The translations under genes were made by a program, and so were the position numbers. From positions 496,001 to 560,000 of the forward strand of contig NZ_CP013023.1 of assembly GCF_001421015.2 (NCBI RefSeq): 64,000 nt of DNA. The letters run 5' to 3'. Origin of the DNA: Paenibacillus bovis. GTDB lineage: Bacteria; Bacillota; Bacilli; Paenibacillales; Paenibacillaceae. Of this stretch, positions 41,852 to 50,628 are shown piece after piece. Each line of letters starts with the position of its first letter. Within the stretch, counting starts at the first letter, position 1. The notes beneath the pieces were generated by a model. The model searched no databases. It saw only the letters and a program-made list of their open reading frames with translations, and had not been told where the DNA came from.

Positions 41852-42834
41852 AACATCAGATTGCCCAATTCTCGTACCGTTATGGAGCCCTGATCTTTAT
41901 CGGTCTGGTGCTCGTCTTCTTCTCCGTCTATAATCAGCATTTTTTCACCTATAACAATATGACGGATATTTTGCGTTCCATCTCGATTGTTACCTTTGTG
42001 GCGATCGGAATTACGATCTCGCTGACGGTAGATGGATTTGACCTGTCAGCCGGCTCTACGGTCTCGCTCACGACAGTCGTCGTCGCTGCGATGATGGTCT
42101 GGCATCAGATGCCGCTCATTCTGGTATTGATCGTGCCGCTGATTATCGGGGCACTTGTCGGACTGCTCAACTCGCTGCTGATCGTCAAGATCCGTATTCC
42201 CGATCTGCTGGCGACACTGGCAGTGATGTATATTGTCAGTGGTATCCATCGTACCTATACCAAAGGCTACTCCATCTACAACAATATGCAGTTCCAGGAT
42301 GGTACCAAAGCGCCCGGCGTCATGCTGGACTCCTTTCTCTGGATCGGCCAGGGTCGATTGCTTGGTATTCCGTTTCCGGTCATCCTGATGCTGGTTGCGA
42401 TTGTCGCTATGCACTTATTTTTCAAATATACACGCGGCGGACGCCAGATGATCATGACCGGCAGTAACGAGGAAGCAGCGCGTCTGTCCGGACTGCGGGT
42501 CAACCGTATCCGTACGCTCGCCTATGTCGCTTCCGGTATCTTCGCTGCTATCGGCGGGATTCTGTTCGCTGCACGTGTCGGCTCCGGTCAGATTGACGCC
42601 GGTTCCTCGATGCAGATGGATGCACTTGCTGCTGTATTCGTCGGATACTCCGTATTCGGCGCAGGGCGTCCCAACATTATCGGTACTTTTTTTGGAGCGG
42701 TACTGATGGGTGTACTGGTAAACGGTATGACCATGCTGCATGTGGAATACTACACGACAGATATTATCAAAGGTGCAGTACTCGTACTCGCACTGGCGGT
42801 TACCTTTATCCATCGCAAGCGGCAAAAGGTATAA
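41848..42834 (+). CDS. Sugar ABC transporter permease (RbsC-like)
   Basis: 328 residues with eight to ten membrane helices. Characteristic segments: ISLTVDGFDLSAGSTVSL near 53 (family motif), IPDLLATLAVMYIVSGI near 113, and GSNEEAARLSGLRVNRIRTL near 210, the cytoplasmic loop that contacts the ATPase. One copy suffices because the permease homodimerises. It overlaps the ATPase gene by four bases. The downstream methylthioribose kinase gene starts 277 bases later on the same strand; a small ACGATCC/GGATCGT hairpin lies in between, so linkage in one transcript is likely but not certain. Confidence 0.93.
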   Translation: MKHQIAQFSYRYGALIFIGLVLVFFSVYNQHFFTYNNMTDILRSISIVTFVAIGITISLTVDGFDLSAGSTVSLTTVVVAAMMVWHQMPLILVLIVPLIIGALVGLLNSLLIVKIRIPDLLATLAVMYIVSGIHRTYTKGYSIYNNMQFQDGTKAPGVMLDSFLWIGQGRLLGIPFPVILMLVAIVAMHLFFKYTRGGRQMIMTGSNEEAARLSGLRVNRIRTLAYVASGIFAAIGGILFAARVGSGQIDAGSSMQMDALAAVFVGYSVFGAGRPNIIGTFFGAVLMGVLVNGMTMLHVEYYTTDIIKGAVLVLALAVTFIHRKRQKV

Positions 42835-43111
42835 ACTCTCGCACAAAGGAAAAGATACGATCCTCATAAGGATCGTCTTTGCTACATCATCTCCTGTCCT
42901 ACCACGGCGATATCGTTATCGGACAGCCATCCGGCTCGATAACAAAAAGACGGTTGCACGATACCGAGACGGTTTGATCCCCGAGGTACAGCAGACTATT
43001 GATTTGAACCGGTCTGTTCTTTTTATTGCAATATTTATACGTATATTCCACTGATGTGTATATCCGTTCTATGCTGAATTCTATTCTGATCTGCAAGGAG
43101 GCCAATGATCC

Positions 43112-44323
43112 ATGACGACGACTGCTGATTCTATCTATGAACCGTTGACCGAAGAGACCGCCATCCAGCTCGCCCGACGGCTGAACCTGTTCGATGCGGA
43201 GGCTGATCTTGTCTGCCGTGAAATCGGTGATGGCAATCTGAATCTGGTCTTCCATGTGACTGAACCGACCGCTGGCAAAGGTGTTATTATCAAGCAGGCC
43301 CTGCCGTATGTGCGTATTATCGGAGAAGGCTGGCCGCTGACACTGGAGCGCGCCCGGATGGAGAGCGAAGCGCTGCGAATCTTCGCACGTTATGCCCCGG
43401 AATATGTACCGGAAGTCTATTATACGGATAATGACTACGCGATTACGGTGATGGAAGATCTGTCCCATCTCACGATTGTCCGCACCGGTCTTGCGGAGGG
43501 TGCAATCTATCCTCTGCTGTCGACCCATATCGGTCAGTATATGGCGCGCACGCTGTATGGCACTTCGGATTATGCGCTCGGTGCAGAAGCCCGCCGGGAG
43601 CTGGCACTGCAATTTCACAATCCCGAACTGTGCAAAATTACCGAAAACTTCGTTTTCACCTATCCACTGATCGATCATGAAAGCAATGTGGTCGAAGAAG
43701 GCTTGCGGCCGCTGGCTGAACAGATCTGGCGAGACGCGCAGCTGCTACGTGAAGGTGCCCGGCTCAAGCGACACTTTATGATATCGGCCGAGGCACTGCT
43801 GCATGGCGATCTGCATACCGGCAGTATTTTTGCCAGTGAGACAGAAACACGGGTGATTGATCCGGAGTTCGCCTTTTATGGACCGATGGGCTATGATATC
43901 GGACTGTTCATCGCCAACACCCTGCTATCTGCCTTTGCCCGCAGCGAACACAGCCGGGAAGAACTGCTGGCTCATGTGACGAACGTCTGGGACGTATTCG
44001 CTGCCGAATTTACCGCTCTCTGGCAGGAAAATAATCAGGAACCGCTGGCTGACGCAGCTGGCTATCTGGATGATGAGCTGCTGCGTATTTTCCAGGATGC
44101 TATCGGTTATGCCGGCAGCGAGATGATGCGCCGGGTGATCGGGCTCGCTCATGCCCGGGATATCGAAGCGATCAGCGATAAAGATCGGCGTCTGCATATC
44201 AAATCGAGTGCTGCCCTGCTGGCGCGCGATCTGATCGTGAACCGCAGCCATTATAAGCGGGCTCCCCAGATTGTAGAGGCACTCCGTCAGGCAGACCGCA
44301 ATGAGCCGATTCTTCATAGCTAA
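43112..44323 (+). CDS. mtnK: S-methyl-5-thioribose kinase
   Basis: 403 residues, typical MtnK length. MtnK phosphorylates methylthioribose, the first committed step of methionine salvage in Bacillus-type bacteria. Motifs: YEPLTEETAIQLARRLNLFD start, EIGDGNLNLVFHV (ATP loop, about 38), PYVRIIGEGWPLTLERARME near 67, HGDLHTGSIF near 232 (catalytic Asp) and VIDPEFAFYGPMGYDIG near 249 (metal Asp-Glu). The partner isomerase gene mtnA is not in the window. AAGGAGG lies 15 bases ahead of ATG. Neighbouring importer genes imply that exogenous methylthioribose is used. Confidence 0.94.
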   Translation: MTTTADSIYEPLTEETAIQLARRLNLFDAEADLVCREIGDGNLNLVFHVTEPTAGKGVIIKQALPYVRIIGEGWPLTLERARMESEALRIFARYAPEYVPEVYYTDNDYAITVMEDLSHLTIVRTGLAEGAIYPLLSTHIGQYMARTLYGTSDYALGAEARRELALQFHNPELCKITENFVFTYPLIDHESNVVEEGLRPLAEQIWRDAQLLREGARLKRHFMISAEALLHGDLHTGSIFASETETRVIDPEFAFYGPMGYDIGLFIANTLLSAFARSEHSREELLAHVTNVWDVFAAEFTALWQENNQEPLADAAGYLDDELLRIFQDAIGYAGSEMMRRVIGLAHARDIEAISDKDRRLHIKSSAALLARDLIVNRSHYKRAPQIVEALRQADRNEPILHS

Positions 44324-44345
44324 TATGATTTTATGTATAAAATTA

Positions 44346-44384
44346 AAAACACCCGAGATCCTAACGGATTACGGGTGTTTTTTA
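44346..44384. terminator. Terminator of mtnK
   Basis: AACACCCG and CGGGTGTT form the outer stem, ATCC/GGAT an inner one, and TTTTTT follows. The efflux operon converges from the right and may also end here. Confidence 0.9.
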
Positions 44385-44513
44385 GGCTCTGCGACAATCG
44401 CAGATTCCAAGTAATCATACAACAGAAATACATTTTGGGAAGAAAATCTCATTTGATCTATTTAGACTCCTATAACAAATTGTTGGAGTCAGACTGCATT
44501 CATTAATTTTATT

Positions 44514-46031
44514 TTAACTATTTGCTGCTACCTGAATCGTAACATCATCGCCAAGCAGTGCCAGGTTATTGGAGATAACCCGATCCCCTGCTGCAAGGCC
44601 TTTGGTGACCAGTGCCTGGGAGCCTGTAATCGTAGCCACCGTTACCGGCTTTCGTACGGCTTTGCCTTTGACGGCTACATAGACATAGGATTGGTTACCG
44701 TCTTTGAGGATCGCTTTGCTTGGGATAATGATTCCTTCTTTGGCATCATCACCGACAAAGCTCACATCGGCCAGCATGCCTGTTTTGAGCTGACCACCCG
44801 GATTGGTTACTGCTACTTCGACCGGATAGCCATTACCTGCAGCGTCCATCGGGTTGATATTTTTCACTTTACCGTTCGCTACAATACCGGAAGAAGCTAC
44901 ATTGACCTGTACCCGGTCACCAGCCTGGATACCATTGATCTCTTCGGCCGGTACATAAATGAGAATATTCACGGTATCCAGATTAGCGATAACCAGTGAT
45001 GGAGCAGCCGATGATACCATCTCGCCAGGCTCTATATTTTTGGTGACGACAATGCCGTTAATTGGTGATTTGACGACCGCATTATCCAGCGCATCGCGGG
45101 CAATATCAATATTCACCTGAGCCTGTTCCACCTTTTGCTGGCTCGCTTCGACACCAGCTGTACTCTGGGATACTTCCAGCTGACGCTGGGCATTATTGTA
45201 TCCTTCATTGGCATTGGCATAGCTGCTATTGGCATTTTCATAAGCAGATTGGGCTGTAGATAGCCCTTTCTGGGCGGTCGCCTGGGCATTACGTGCTGCT
45301 TCCAGCTGTTCCTCGGCATTAGCGCGTGCATTGACCGCATTATCGTACGCTGTCTGGGCGCTGACTACGGCTGCCTGTGCCTGCTCCAGCTGCGCCTGCG
45401 TCGCCAGTCCGTTATCCGCCAGCGATTGGGTACGTGTCAGTGTGGACTTGGCAGTTGCCAGCGCTTCCTGAGTTTGCTTGATCGTATTGCTGGCTGTAGA
45501 GATAGCGGTCTGGGCTTGCTTGGCAGCCGTGTTGGCCTGATTGATTGCCGCCTGCGCCTGATTGATACTGCTCTCTGCCTGGGTGATCGCACTTTTGGAA
45601 GAAATGATTCCATTTTTGGAGCTGACCAGACCCGAGGAAGCAGAGACTACGCCAGTCTCGCGGGAGCTCTCGGCTGTCTTGACACCTGCCTGGGCTGCTT
45701 TGGCATCCGACTGGGCGATCTTCAGCTTGTTGCGCAGATCGTCATCATCCAGACGGAACAGCACCTGACCGGGCTTGACCTGTGCCCCTACATCAACGGT
45801 CACATCATCCACCTTGCCAGCGATTTTTGGCATAATATTAACAGTCGCCGAAGGATTCACGGTACCTGTATAGATACTGCCCTGCCCCAGCATTCCTTTT
45901 TGGGCCTGACTCACTTTGACAGTGACATTCATCGCCTGCGCCGCTTGATTATTGCCGGTAGAGCATCCTGCCAGCAGGGTGGCACTCAGTACAAGAGCAG
46001 CTACAGTAACTTCCCATTTTCTTTGTCTCAT
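44514..46031 (-). CDS. Lipoprotein membrane-fusion (HlyD/RND-adaptor) protein
   Basis: 505 residues. Lipobox LSATLLAGC (Cys near 23) anchors it to the membrane. Biotinyl-lipoyl half-domain VNIMPKIAGKVDDVTVDVGA near 62, then an unusually long Ala/Gln/Asn-rich coiled coil (about 95-310), the second half AVVKSPINGIVVTKNIEPGE near 315, and beta-barrel and membrane-proximal domains at the end (GIIIPSKAILKDGNQSYVYV). Such adaptors work with RND, MacB or MFS pumps; the nearest pump here is the EmrB-like protein. It is the last gene of a PadR-EmrA-EmrB unit, 75 bases after EmrB. Two different adaptors in one operon is uncommon. Confidence 0.88.
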   Translation of the reverse strand: MRQRKWEVTVAALVLSATLLAGCSTGNNQAAQAMNVTVKVSQAQKGMLGQGSIYTGTVNPSATVNIMPKIAGKVDDVTVDVGAQVKPGQVLFRLDDDDLRNKLKIAQSDAKAAQAGVKTAESSRETGVVSASSGLVSSKNGIISSKSAITQAESSINQAQAAINQANTAAKQAQTAISTASNTIKQTQEALATAKSTLTRTQSLADNGLATQAQLEQAQAAVVSAQTAYDNAVNARANAEEQLEAARNAQATAQKGLSTAQSAYENANSSYANANEGYNNAQRQLEVSQSTAGVEASQQKVEQAQVNIDIARDALDNAVVKSPINGIVVTKNIEPGEMVSSAAPSLVIANLDTVNILIYVPAEEINGIQAGDRVQVNVASSGIVANGKVKNINPMDAAGNGYPVEVAVTNPGGQLKTGMLADVSFVGDDAKEGIIIPSKAILKDGNQSYVYVAVKGKAVRKPVTVATITGSQALVTKGLAAGDRVISNNLALLGDDVTIQVAANS

Positions 46032-46106
46032 TGCTCGCTTCCCTTTCTTTCTATAATGGCTGATTTCAATTTCAATTCGAGTTGATTACCTAATATACTG
46101 CTCCGA

Positions 46107-47672
46107 TTATGCCTGCGCAGGCAATTCATCGGTAATTACGATCTCTTTTTTCTTCTTTTTCCGGCTGATAAACAGCAGCATCAGCGGCAGACAGCAGAAA
46201 AGAGGGATCGAAGACAGCAGGAAGGTATCGGCAATACCACGTGACGCTGCATCCAGCGAGATCAGACCCATTGTACTGGATAGCCATGAGCTGCCCAGTG
46301 CCGATTGCAAATATTGGCCACCTTCGGCCGTAACTGATTCAGCGATATGCTGGCTGTGCAGGGCAGTACGATTCTGCATAATAAAGGTGAAAATAGCAAT
46401 CGCCATCGAACCGGCCAGCGTACGAATCAGATTCGATGCTGCCGAGGCACTGCTGACTTTGGCGGCGGATACTTCTTCGGCAATTGCGTTCATACCTACT
46501 GTTGACAGCGGCATCAGACAGAGACCGATTCCCATGCCTCGCACGACCATAACGGTCTCGAACCATAACCGGGAGGTCTGCGGTGTCAGGGTATGCAGAT
46601 GATAGGTCATCACACTGGTCAGTGTCAGACCGAACAGACAGAGCGGCACAATACCGATCTTGTCCACCAGCTTGCCGGCAATCGGCATCATCAGCGCCAT
46701 CGCTACCGCCTGCGGCAGCAGGATCAGACCAGTGCTGATCGCCGAGTACGATTGAATATTTTGTAAAAAGAGTGGTGCCAGAAAAGTTCCTCCCATCATG
46801 CCCATCATGACAAAGCTGGAAGCAACGACACTAATCGTGAACTTGTAATTTTTGAACAAGGAAATATCGATAACCGCGTTATCTTTGCCACGCTCCACAA
46901 AAATCAGGAACACCAGCGACCAGAAGGCGATAAACAGCAGTCCAACGATCTTGAACGATGTCCAGCCGGACGAAGCGCCATTGGACAGCGCGTACAGCAG
47001 TGTACCTGCGCATGTCGCCGACAGCAGGAAGCCTGCCACGTCGAACTTGATCGGCTGATTCTTCGGCGGTTCCTTGATCAGCAAAAAGATCATCAGAATC
47101 GCGAACAGGGCAATCGGTACACAGGCGATAAACAGGAAGCGCCAGTTAAACCACTCGATCAGATAACCACTGAGCGTCGGTCCGATCGCCGGTGCCGCCA
47201 TCGCTGCAATTCCCCATAGACCCACGGCAAAGCCGATCTGCTCACGCAGCATAATTTTATATACAATCGTCATACTGAGCGGCATAATGAGTCCACCACC
47301 CAGACCTGCGAAAATCCGGGCAGCGATCAATGAGGTATCATTCCAGGCAAAAGCGCAGATCAGCGTACCGATCGTAAAAATAGACAGCGCCAGAATCATG
47401 AATTTCTTGTAGCCGATCCGCTGCTCCATAAAACCGGTAATCGGTACGATAATCCCTGAAGCAAGCGTATAACCGGTAATGACCCACTGAATCCGTGTCG
47501 TAGTCGAGCCCAGATCCGTAGTGAGCTGGGGAATAGCGACGTTGATCAGACTGTTATTGAGTACCGCAACAAAGGTACCCAGCACGATCGACCAGAAAGC
47601 AAACCAGCGTTCTTTGGAAGTCAGGCTATCGGTTGTTGCGGCAGGAGCGGCGTTTACAGTTTCAGCAGACAC
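46107..47672 (-). CDS. DHA2-family (EmrB/QacA-type) multidrug MFS transporter
   Basis: 521 residues with 14 predicted membrane helices. Motif A-like GFMEQRIGYKKFMILALSIF near 80, motif C in GLWGIAAMAAPAIGPTLSGY near 155, and FIACVPIALFAI near 185. The C-terminus is a Lys-rich tail (SRKKKKKEIVITDELPAQA). DHA2 pumps export hydrophobic drugs using protons, usually with an EmrA adaptor, encoded 15 bases upstream here. The start is GTG 47672 with AAGGGGG ahead. Likely controlled by the PadR regulator that heads the operon. Confidence 0.93.
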   Translation of the reverse strand: MSAETVNAAPAATTDSLTSKERWFAFWSIVLGTFVAVLNNSLINVAIPQLTTDLGSTTTRIQWVITGYTLASGIIVPITGFMEQRIGYKKFMILALSIFTIGTLICAFAWNDTSLIAARIFAGLGGGLIMPLSMTIVYKIMLREQIGFAVGLWGIAAMAAPAIGPTLSGYLIEWFNWRFLFIACVPIALFAILMIFLLIKEPPKNQPIKFDVAGFLLSATCAGTLLYALSNGASSGWTSFKIVGLLFIAFWSLVFLIFVERGKDNAVIDISLFKNYKFTISVVASSFVMMGMMGGTFLAPLFLQNIQSYSAISTGLILLPQAVAMALMMPIAGKLVDKIGIVPLCLFGLTLTSVMTYHLHTLTPQTSRLWFETVMVVRGMGIGLCLMPLSTVGMNAIAEEVSAAKVSSASAASNLIRTLAGSMAIAIFTFIMQNRTALHSQHIAESVTAEGGQYLQSALGSSWLSSTMGLISLDAASRGIADTFLLSSIPLFCCLPLMLLFISRKKKKKEIVITDELPAQA

Positions 47673-47687
47673 ATCGACGCCCCCTTT

Positions 47688-48341
47688 TTATGAAGTATGA
47701 ATCTTGACTTCCACGTTGGTACCCGGGATCAGCTTCATACCTTCCGGCACGTTCAGTGCGATTTCTACCGGAATGCGCTGGGTGACTTTGTTAAAGTTAC
47801 CGCTGGTGTTGGTCGCCGGAATTACGGAAAAGACCGAATTGGACGCTTGTCCTACTTTGCGGACCTTGCCCTGGATCATCTGGTCACCGGCTGCATCCAG
47901 AGTAATATCGACAACCGCGCCGAGCTTGATGCGGCTGATATCGGTCTCTTCAATATTGGTCGTTACATACAGATTGTTCATATCGGCCATAATGGCTACC
48001 GCAGCACTCGGAGAAGCAATCTCATGCTCTCTGGCATTCAGTCGGATTACTGTTCCGCTGATCGGTGCGCGTACAATCGACTTGCTGATTACACTCGAAT
48101 CGAGTCCGGATACATCCTGTTCAGCGATCGGCTCGTTTTGCTTCAGTACGTCGCCTTCTTCCACGTCAATATGATTGAGACGTGCTGTCAGCTGCGGCAT
48201 GACTTTATATTGATCTGCCGTGATACGGGCATCATCACTTTTTACAAAATACGTTCCCTGGTACCAATAATAGTAACCGAGCGCTCCACCGCTCACGACG
48301 AGCAGTACAATAAGAACCCATAAGGTAATTTTCTTTCTCAC
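47688..48341 (-). CDS. EmrA-like HlyD-family adaptor, short form
   Basis: About 217 residues: one N-terminal membrane helix (about 5-25), a biotinyl-lipoyl domain (PQLTARLNHIDVEEGDVLKQ, IVRAPISGTVIRLNAREHEI) with no coiled-coil hairpin between its halves, and a beta-barrel (TDISRIKLGAVVDITLDAAG). This short EmrA type is common in Gram-positive bacteria, where no outer membrane has to be spanned. The open frame starts at GTG 48350, which lies inside the GAGGTG ribosome site; GTG 48341 is spaced properly. It is encoded between the PadR regulator and the EmrB-like pump. Confidence 0.88.
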   Translation of the reverse strand: MRKKITLWVLIVLLVVSGGALGYYYWYQGTYFVKSDDARITADQYKVMPQLTARLNHIDVEEGDVLKQNEPIAEQDVSGLDSSVISKSIVRAPISGTVIRLNAREHEIASPSAAVAIMADMNNLYVTTNIEETDISRIKLGAVVDITLDAAGDQMIQGKVRKVGQASNSVFSVIPATNTSGNFNKVTQRIPVEIALNVPEGMKLIPGTNVEVKIHTS

Positions 48342-48374
48342 AACTTCCACCTCGGACTTGTATATTTGCCAATC

Positions 48375-48935
48375 CTACTGTCGGTCAGAGCGGTCTTCCT
48401 GCATCCGGCTAATGACTCCCAGTAAATCTTTGAGATTATCCAGCTCGTGTGTACGACCAGATCGTCCATAACGTATCAGAAACTCATAACATTCCTCGTA
48501 GCCTGCTTCAATATTCACTGGCTGCCAAGAGGCTGTACGTGCAGTCATCTCCTGCAGCTCCTGCTCTTTTTGTGCAATCGCTTCGGTCAGCATAAATTGG
48601 ATACGCGAAATATCAACGAGTCTGACAAAAAAAAGCGGTGCCAGCAGCGACCGGATATCTTTCGGATTTTTGAAGCTTTTGTAGATCATATCCTTGAGCG
48701 CCTCGCGGCCGCTCTCCGTGATCGCATAGTTGCTTTTATCCGGATGGCCTTCGGATTGGACGGTTTCTACCTTGTCCAGATATCCCTTTTTGTGAAGAGC
48801 ATCGAAATTGTAGTACAGATTGCCGTCGGTAATGCTGACGGTGTTGCTGGTGTTCTCCAGAATCCGTTTCTTGATGTCATACGGGTGACGCTCTTCATGC
48901 CAGAGCGAGCCCAGAATATAGATTTGTAAAGACAA
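48375..48935 (-). CDS. PadR-family transcriptional regulator
   Basis: 186 residues. N-terminal winged helix (IYILGSLWHEERHPYDIKKR, ITDGNLYYNFDALHKKGYLD, ITESGREALKDMIY) and a C-terminal helical dimerisation part (about 110-180), the PadR subfamily 2 layout. PadR repressors respond to drugs or phenolics and often control adjacent pumps. It starts with TTG 48935 (AAAGGGGAA seven bases ahead) and leads the emrA-emrB-adaptor operon. The upstream region contains GTACTCTGTACAGAGTA at 49016-49032, a perfect inverted repeat and the likely operator. Confidence 0.92.
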   Translation of the reverse strand: MSLQIYILGSLWHEERHPYDIKKRILENTSNTVSITDGNLYYNFDALHKKGYLDKVETVQSEGHPDKSNYAITESGREALKDMIYKSFKNPKDIRSLLAPLFFVRLVDISRIQFMLTEAIAQKEQELQEMTARTASWQPVNIEAGYEECYEFLIRYGRSGRTHELDNLKDLLGVISRMQEDRSDRQ

Positions 48936-49015
48936 TTCATTCCCCTTTCTACTCTTCTTGCTCTGCTTGTTTCTCGTGGAACAATAGTGTATTTTATCTT
49001 TTCACTCTGCATAGT

Positions 49016-49032
49016 GTACTCTGTACAGAGTA
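49016..49032. promoter_or_regulatory. Inverted repeat upstream of padR gene, likely PadR operator
   Basis: GTACTCTGTACAGAGTA contains the perfect 14-base palindrome TACTCTGTACAGAGTA around GTAC. It is about 80 bases before the padR-type start codon, a position typical for PadR autoregulation. Confidence 0.65.
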
Positions 49033-49095
49033 TGTCTGTTGATTAATATACGCACTTTTGAATTAACTGTCAATCTATTTAGGTAACCTATTTAT

Positions 49096-49614
49096 TTGAA
49101 AATAGGATTTTTGGTATTGTGCGTTATTTGCTATTTGGCGAGCATTCTGTTTTTATCGTTTTATATAGAGAAATCGAATTCACGAGAACATGGAACCGGG
49201 AGGAAGCGAATGATTTATTACTACTATGTATTTGTCCTGCTGTCCGCTGCTTTCAGTGGATATGGAATCATACAGTTCTGGCCTGCTTCGGAGCAGAACA
49301 ATGACTTTCTTCTATTTAACGATATCTCTACAGCAGTTTTGTTTCTGCCTTCCTTCTGGGTTATAGGTTTTTCACTGTTCGCCCAGCTCTTGATGTACTA
49401 TCTGACCTCCAAGAAAAATATTTATTTGGCGATACTATTGCTTTACATCCTTAATTTCACTGCTTTGTTTTTTATCGCTGGCTATAATATTCATACTTTT
49501 CTAGGTAGTATTGTTCTTGTTACTACTTCTGCTGTTGGGCTTGTGCATTTGGGTATAGCGGTGCTGCTTTATCCACTATTCCGCAGCAAGCTGCATTTCG
49601 CTCCATTTGTATAA
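49096..49614 (+). CDS. Unrecognised small membrane protein
   Basis: 172 residues with about five hydrophobic helices: KIGFLVLCVICYLASILFLS, YYYYVFVLLSAAFSGYGII, AVLFLPSFWVIGFSLFAQLL, IYLAILLLYILNFTALFFIA and IVLVTTSAVGLVHLGIAVLL. No family recognised. Start is uncertain: TTG 49096 gives the full set of helices but a poor ribosome site, whereas ATG 49210 has GGGAGGAAG directly ahead and would drop the first helix. Codon use is more AT-rich than that of the neighbours. It lies alone between the PadR gene (divergent) and a bidirectional terminator. Confidence 0.6.
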   Translation: MKIGFLVLCVICYLASILFLSFYIEKSNSREHGTGRKRMIYYYYVFVLLSAAFSGYGIIQFWPASEQNNDFLLFNDISTAVLFLPSFWVIGFSLFAQLLMYYLTSKKNIYLAILLLYILNFTALFFIAGYNIHTFLGSIVLVTTSAVGLVHLGIAVLLYPLFRSKLHFAPFV

Positions 49615-49634
49615 GCGTCTATTCCTGTCATCAC

Positions 49635-49675
49635 AAAAAGACTCCAATCCCTGTCTGCGGATTGGAGCCTTTTTT
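49635..49675. terminator. Bidirectional terminator
   Basis: AAAAAGACTCCAATCC pairs with GGATTGGAGCCTTTTT (one mismatch) around an 8-base loop. It ends the small membrane-protein gene and the converging GntR gene. Confidence 0.92.
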
Positions 49676-49699
49676 GTAGCAAATCGTCTTCTTCTACTG

Positions 49700-50404
49700 T
49701 TATTGCCCATTCGCCTGGATAAAGAACTGTGCCTGAATATAGTTATACGTCAATCGGGAAAAGTCGAACGGCTGTCCATTGGACAGATGGAAAATGGTCT
49801 CTACATCCATCTTGGGATCGCCTTTTTGCAGACCCAGATACTGCGCTTCTTCTTCGTTCAGCTTGTCGATATGCAAATAAGAATCCGAGAAGCCGATCTT
49901 CTGACCCAACCCATCGCGGATATAATCGAAGATGGAATCAGTGGCAATCTCGGTGTTCAGATAAGTCACGATCGACTTGTTGTAATACGATTCCTCTACG
50001 CAAAGCGTCTGCTCATAGATGTAGCGGATGCGTTTTACATGATATACATCCTGCTCCTGATCGATATTCAGGTTCTGGGCGACCTCGCGGCTCGGCTTGC
50101 GGATATCCAGTTCCAGTACTTTTGATGTAATCGGGAAGCTCTCCAGATCACGGGTGAATCCCTGATTGGACAGCAGGCTGATATAGCCTTTGCGCCGGTG
50201 TCTCCGTACGAAGATTCCGCTGCCGCGTACCTGGAAAATAACACCCTTTTCCTCCAGCAGCTCCAGCGACTTGATAATAGTACTCTTGCTGACCCCAAAC
50301 TGAATCATCAGTTCGTCCAGCACCGGCAGCTTGTCTCCCTGCTGCAGCGCATGGTCTTGAATGTATTTTTCGATTTCGTTGGCGATGTGCTGATATTTTA
50401 GCAT
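49700..50404 (-). CDS. GntR/HutC-family regulator with UTRA domain
   Basis: About 234 residues. N-terminal GntR winged helix (LKYQHIANEIEKYIQDHALQ, LMIQFGVSKSTIIKSLELLE) and UTRA ligand domain (about 80-230; VYHVKRIRYIYEQTLCVEES). HutC-type regulators of this kind often control PTS systems and bind phosphorylated sugars. It diverges from the beta-glucoside PTS gene, its probable target. The frame opens at ATG 50410, right against AGAGGA; ATG 50404 is spaced better. The spacer contains repeated ATTATACC boxes that may be its binding sites. Confidence 0.9.
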   Translation of the reverse strand: MLKYQHIANEIEKYIQDHALQQGDKLPVLDELMIQFGVSKSTIIKSLELLEEKGVIFQVRGSGIFVRRHRRKGYISLLSNQGFTRDLESFPITSKVLELDIRKPSREVAQNLNIDQEQDVYHVKRIRYIYEQTLCVEESYYNKSIVTYLNTEIATDSIFDYIRDGLGQKIGFSDSYLHIDKLNEEEAQYLGLQKGDPKMDVETIFHLSNGQPFDFSRLTYNYIQAQFFIQANGQ

Positions 50405-50546
50405 GTGCATTCCTCTTTGTCTGGTTGATCTCCTGCATTATCCAGATTGTAACACAGGGCGGCGCAAAGCTCATTCTCTGATGATTTTCTTTGATCGGAA
50501 TACTTGATCGATGAAATACACGAAGAAAATAAATGAAGACTGAATC

Positions 50547-50589
50547 ATTATACCATTATTCGGGTATTGATAAATTATACCGTTATAAT
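50547..50589. promoter_or_regulatory. Repeated ATTATACC boxes upstream of the PTS gene
   Basis: ATTATACCATTAT (50547-50559) and ATTATACCGTTATAAT (50574-50589) are direct repeats 27 bases apart; the second is an imperfect palindrome with 14 of 16 symmetric positions. They sit about 40 bases before the PTS start and could be GntR operators. Confidence 0.5.
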
Positions 50590-50628
50590 TATAATGTGAA
50601 TGTATAAAGTGTGAGGGAGGCGATATCC

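Noticed and set aside
42899..43678. A 259-codon minus-strand frame opposite the start of mtnK
   Set aside because: mtnK has clear catalytic motifs and AAGGAGG; the antisense frame has none.
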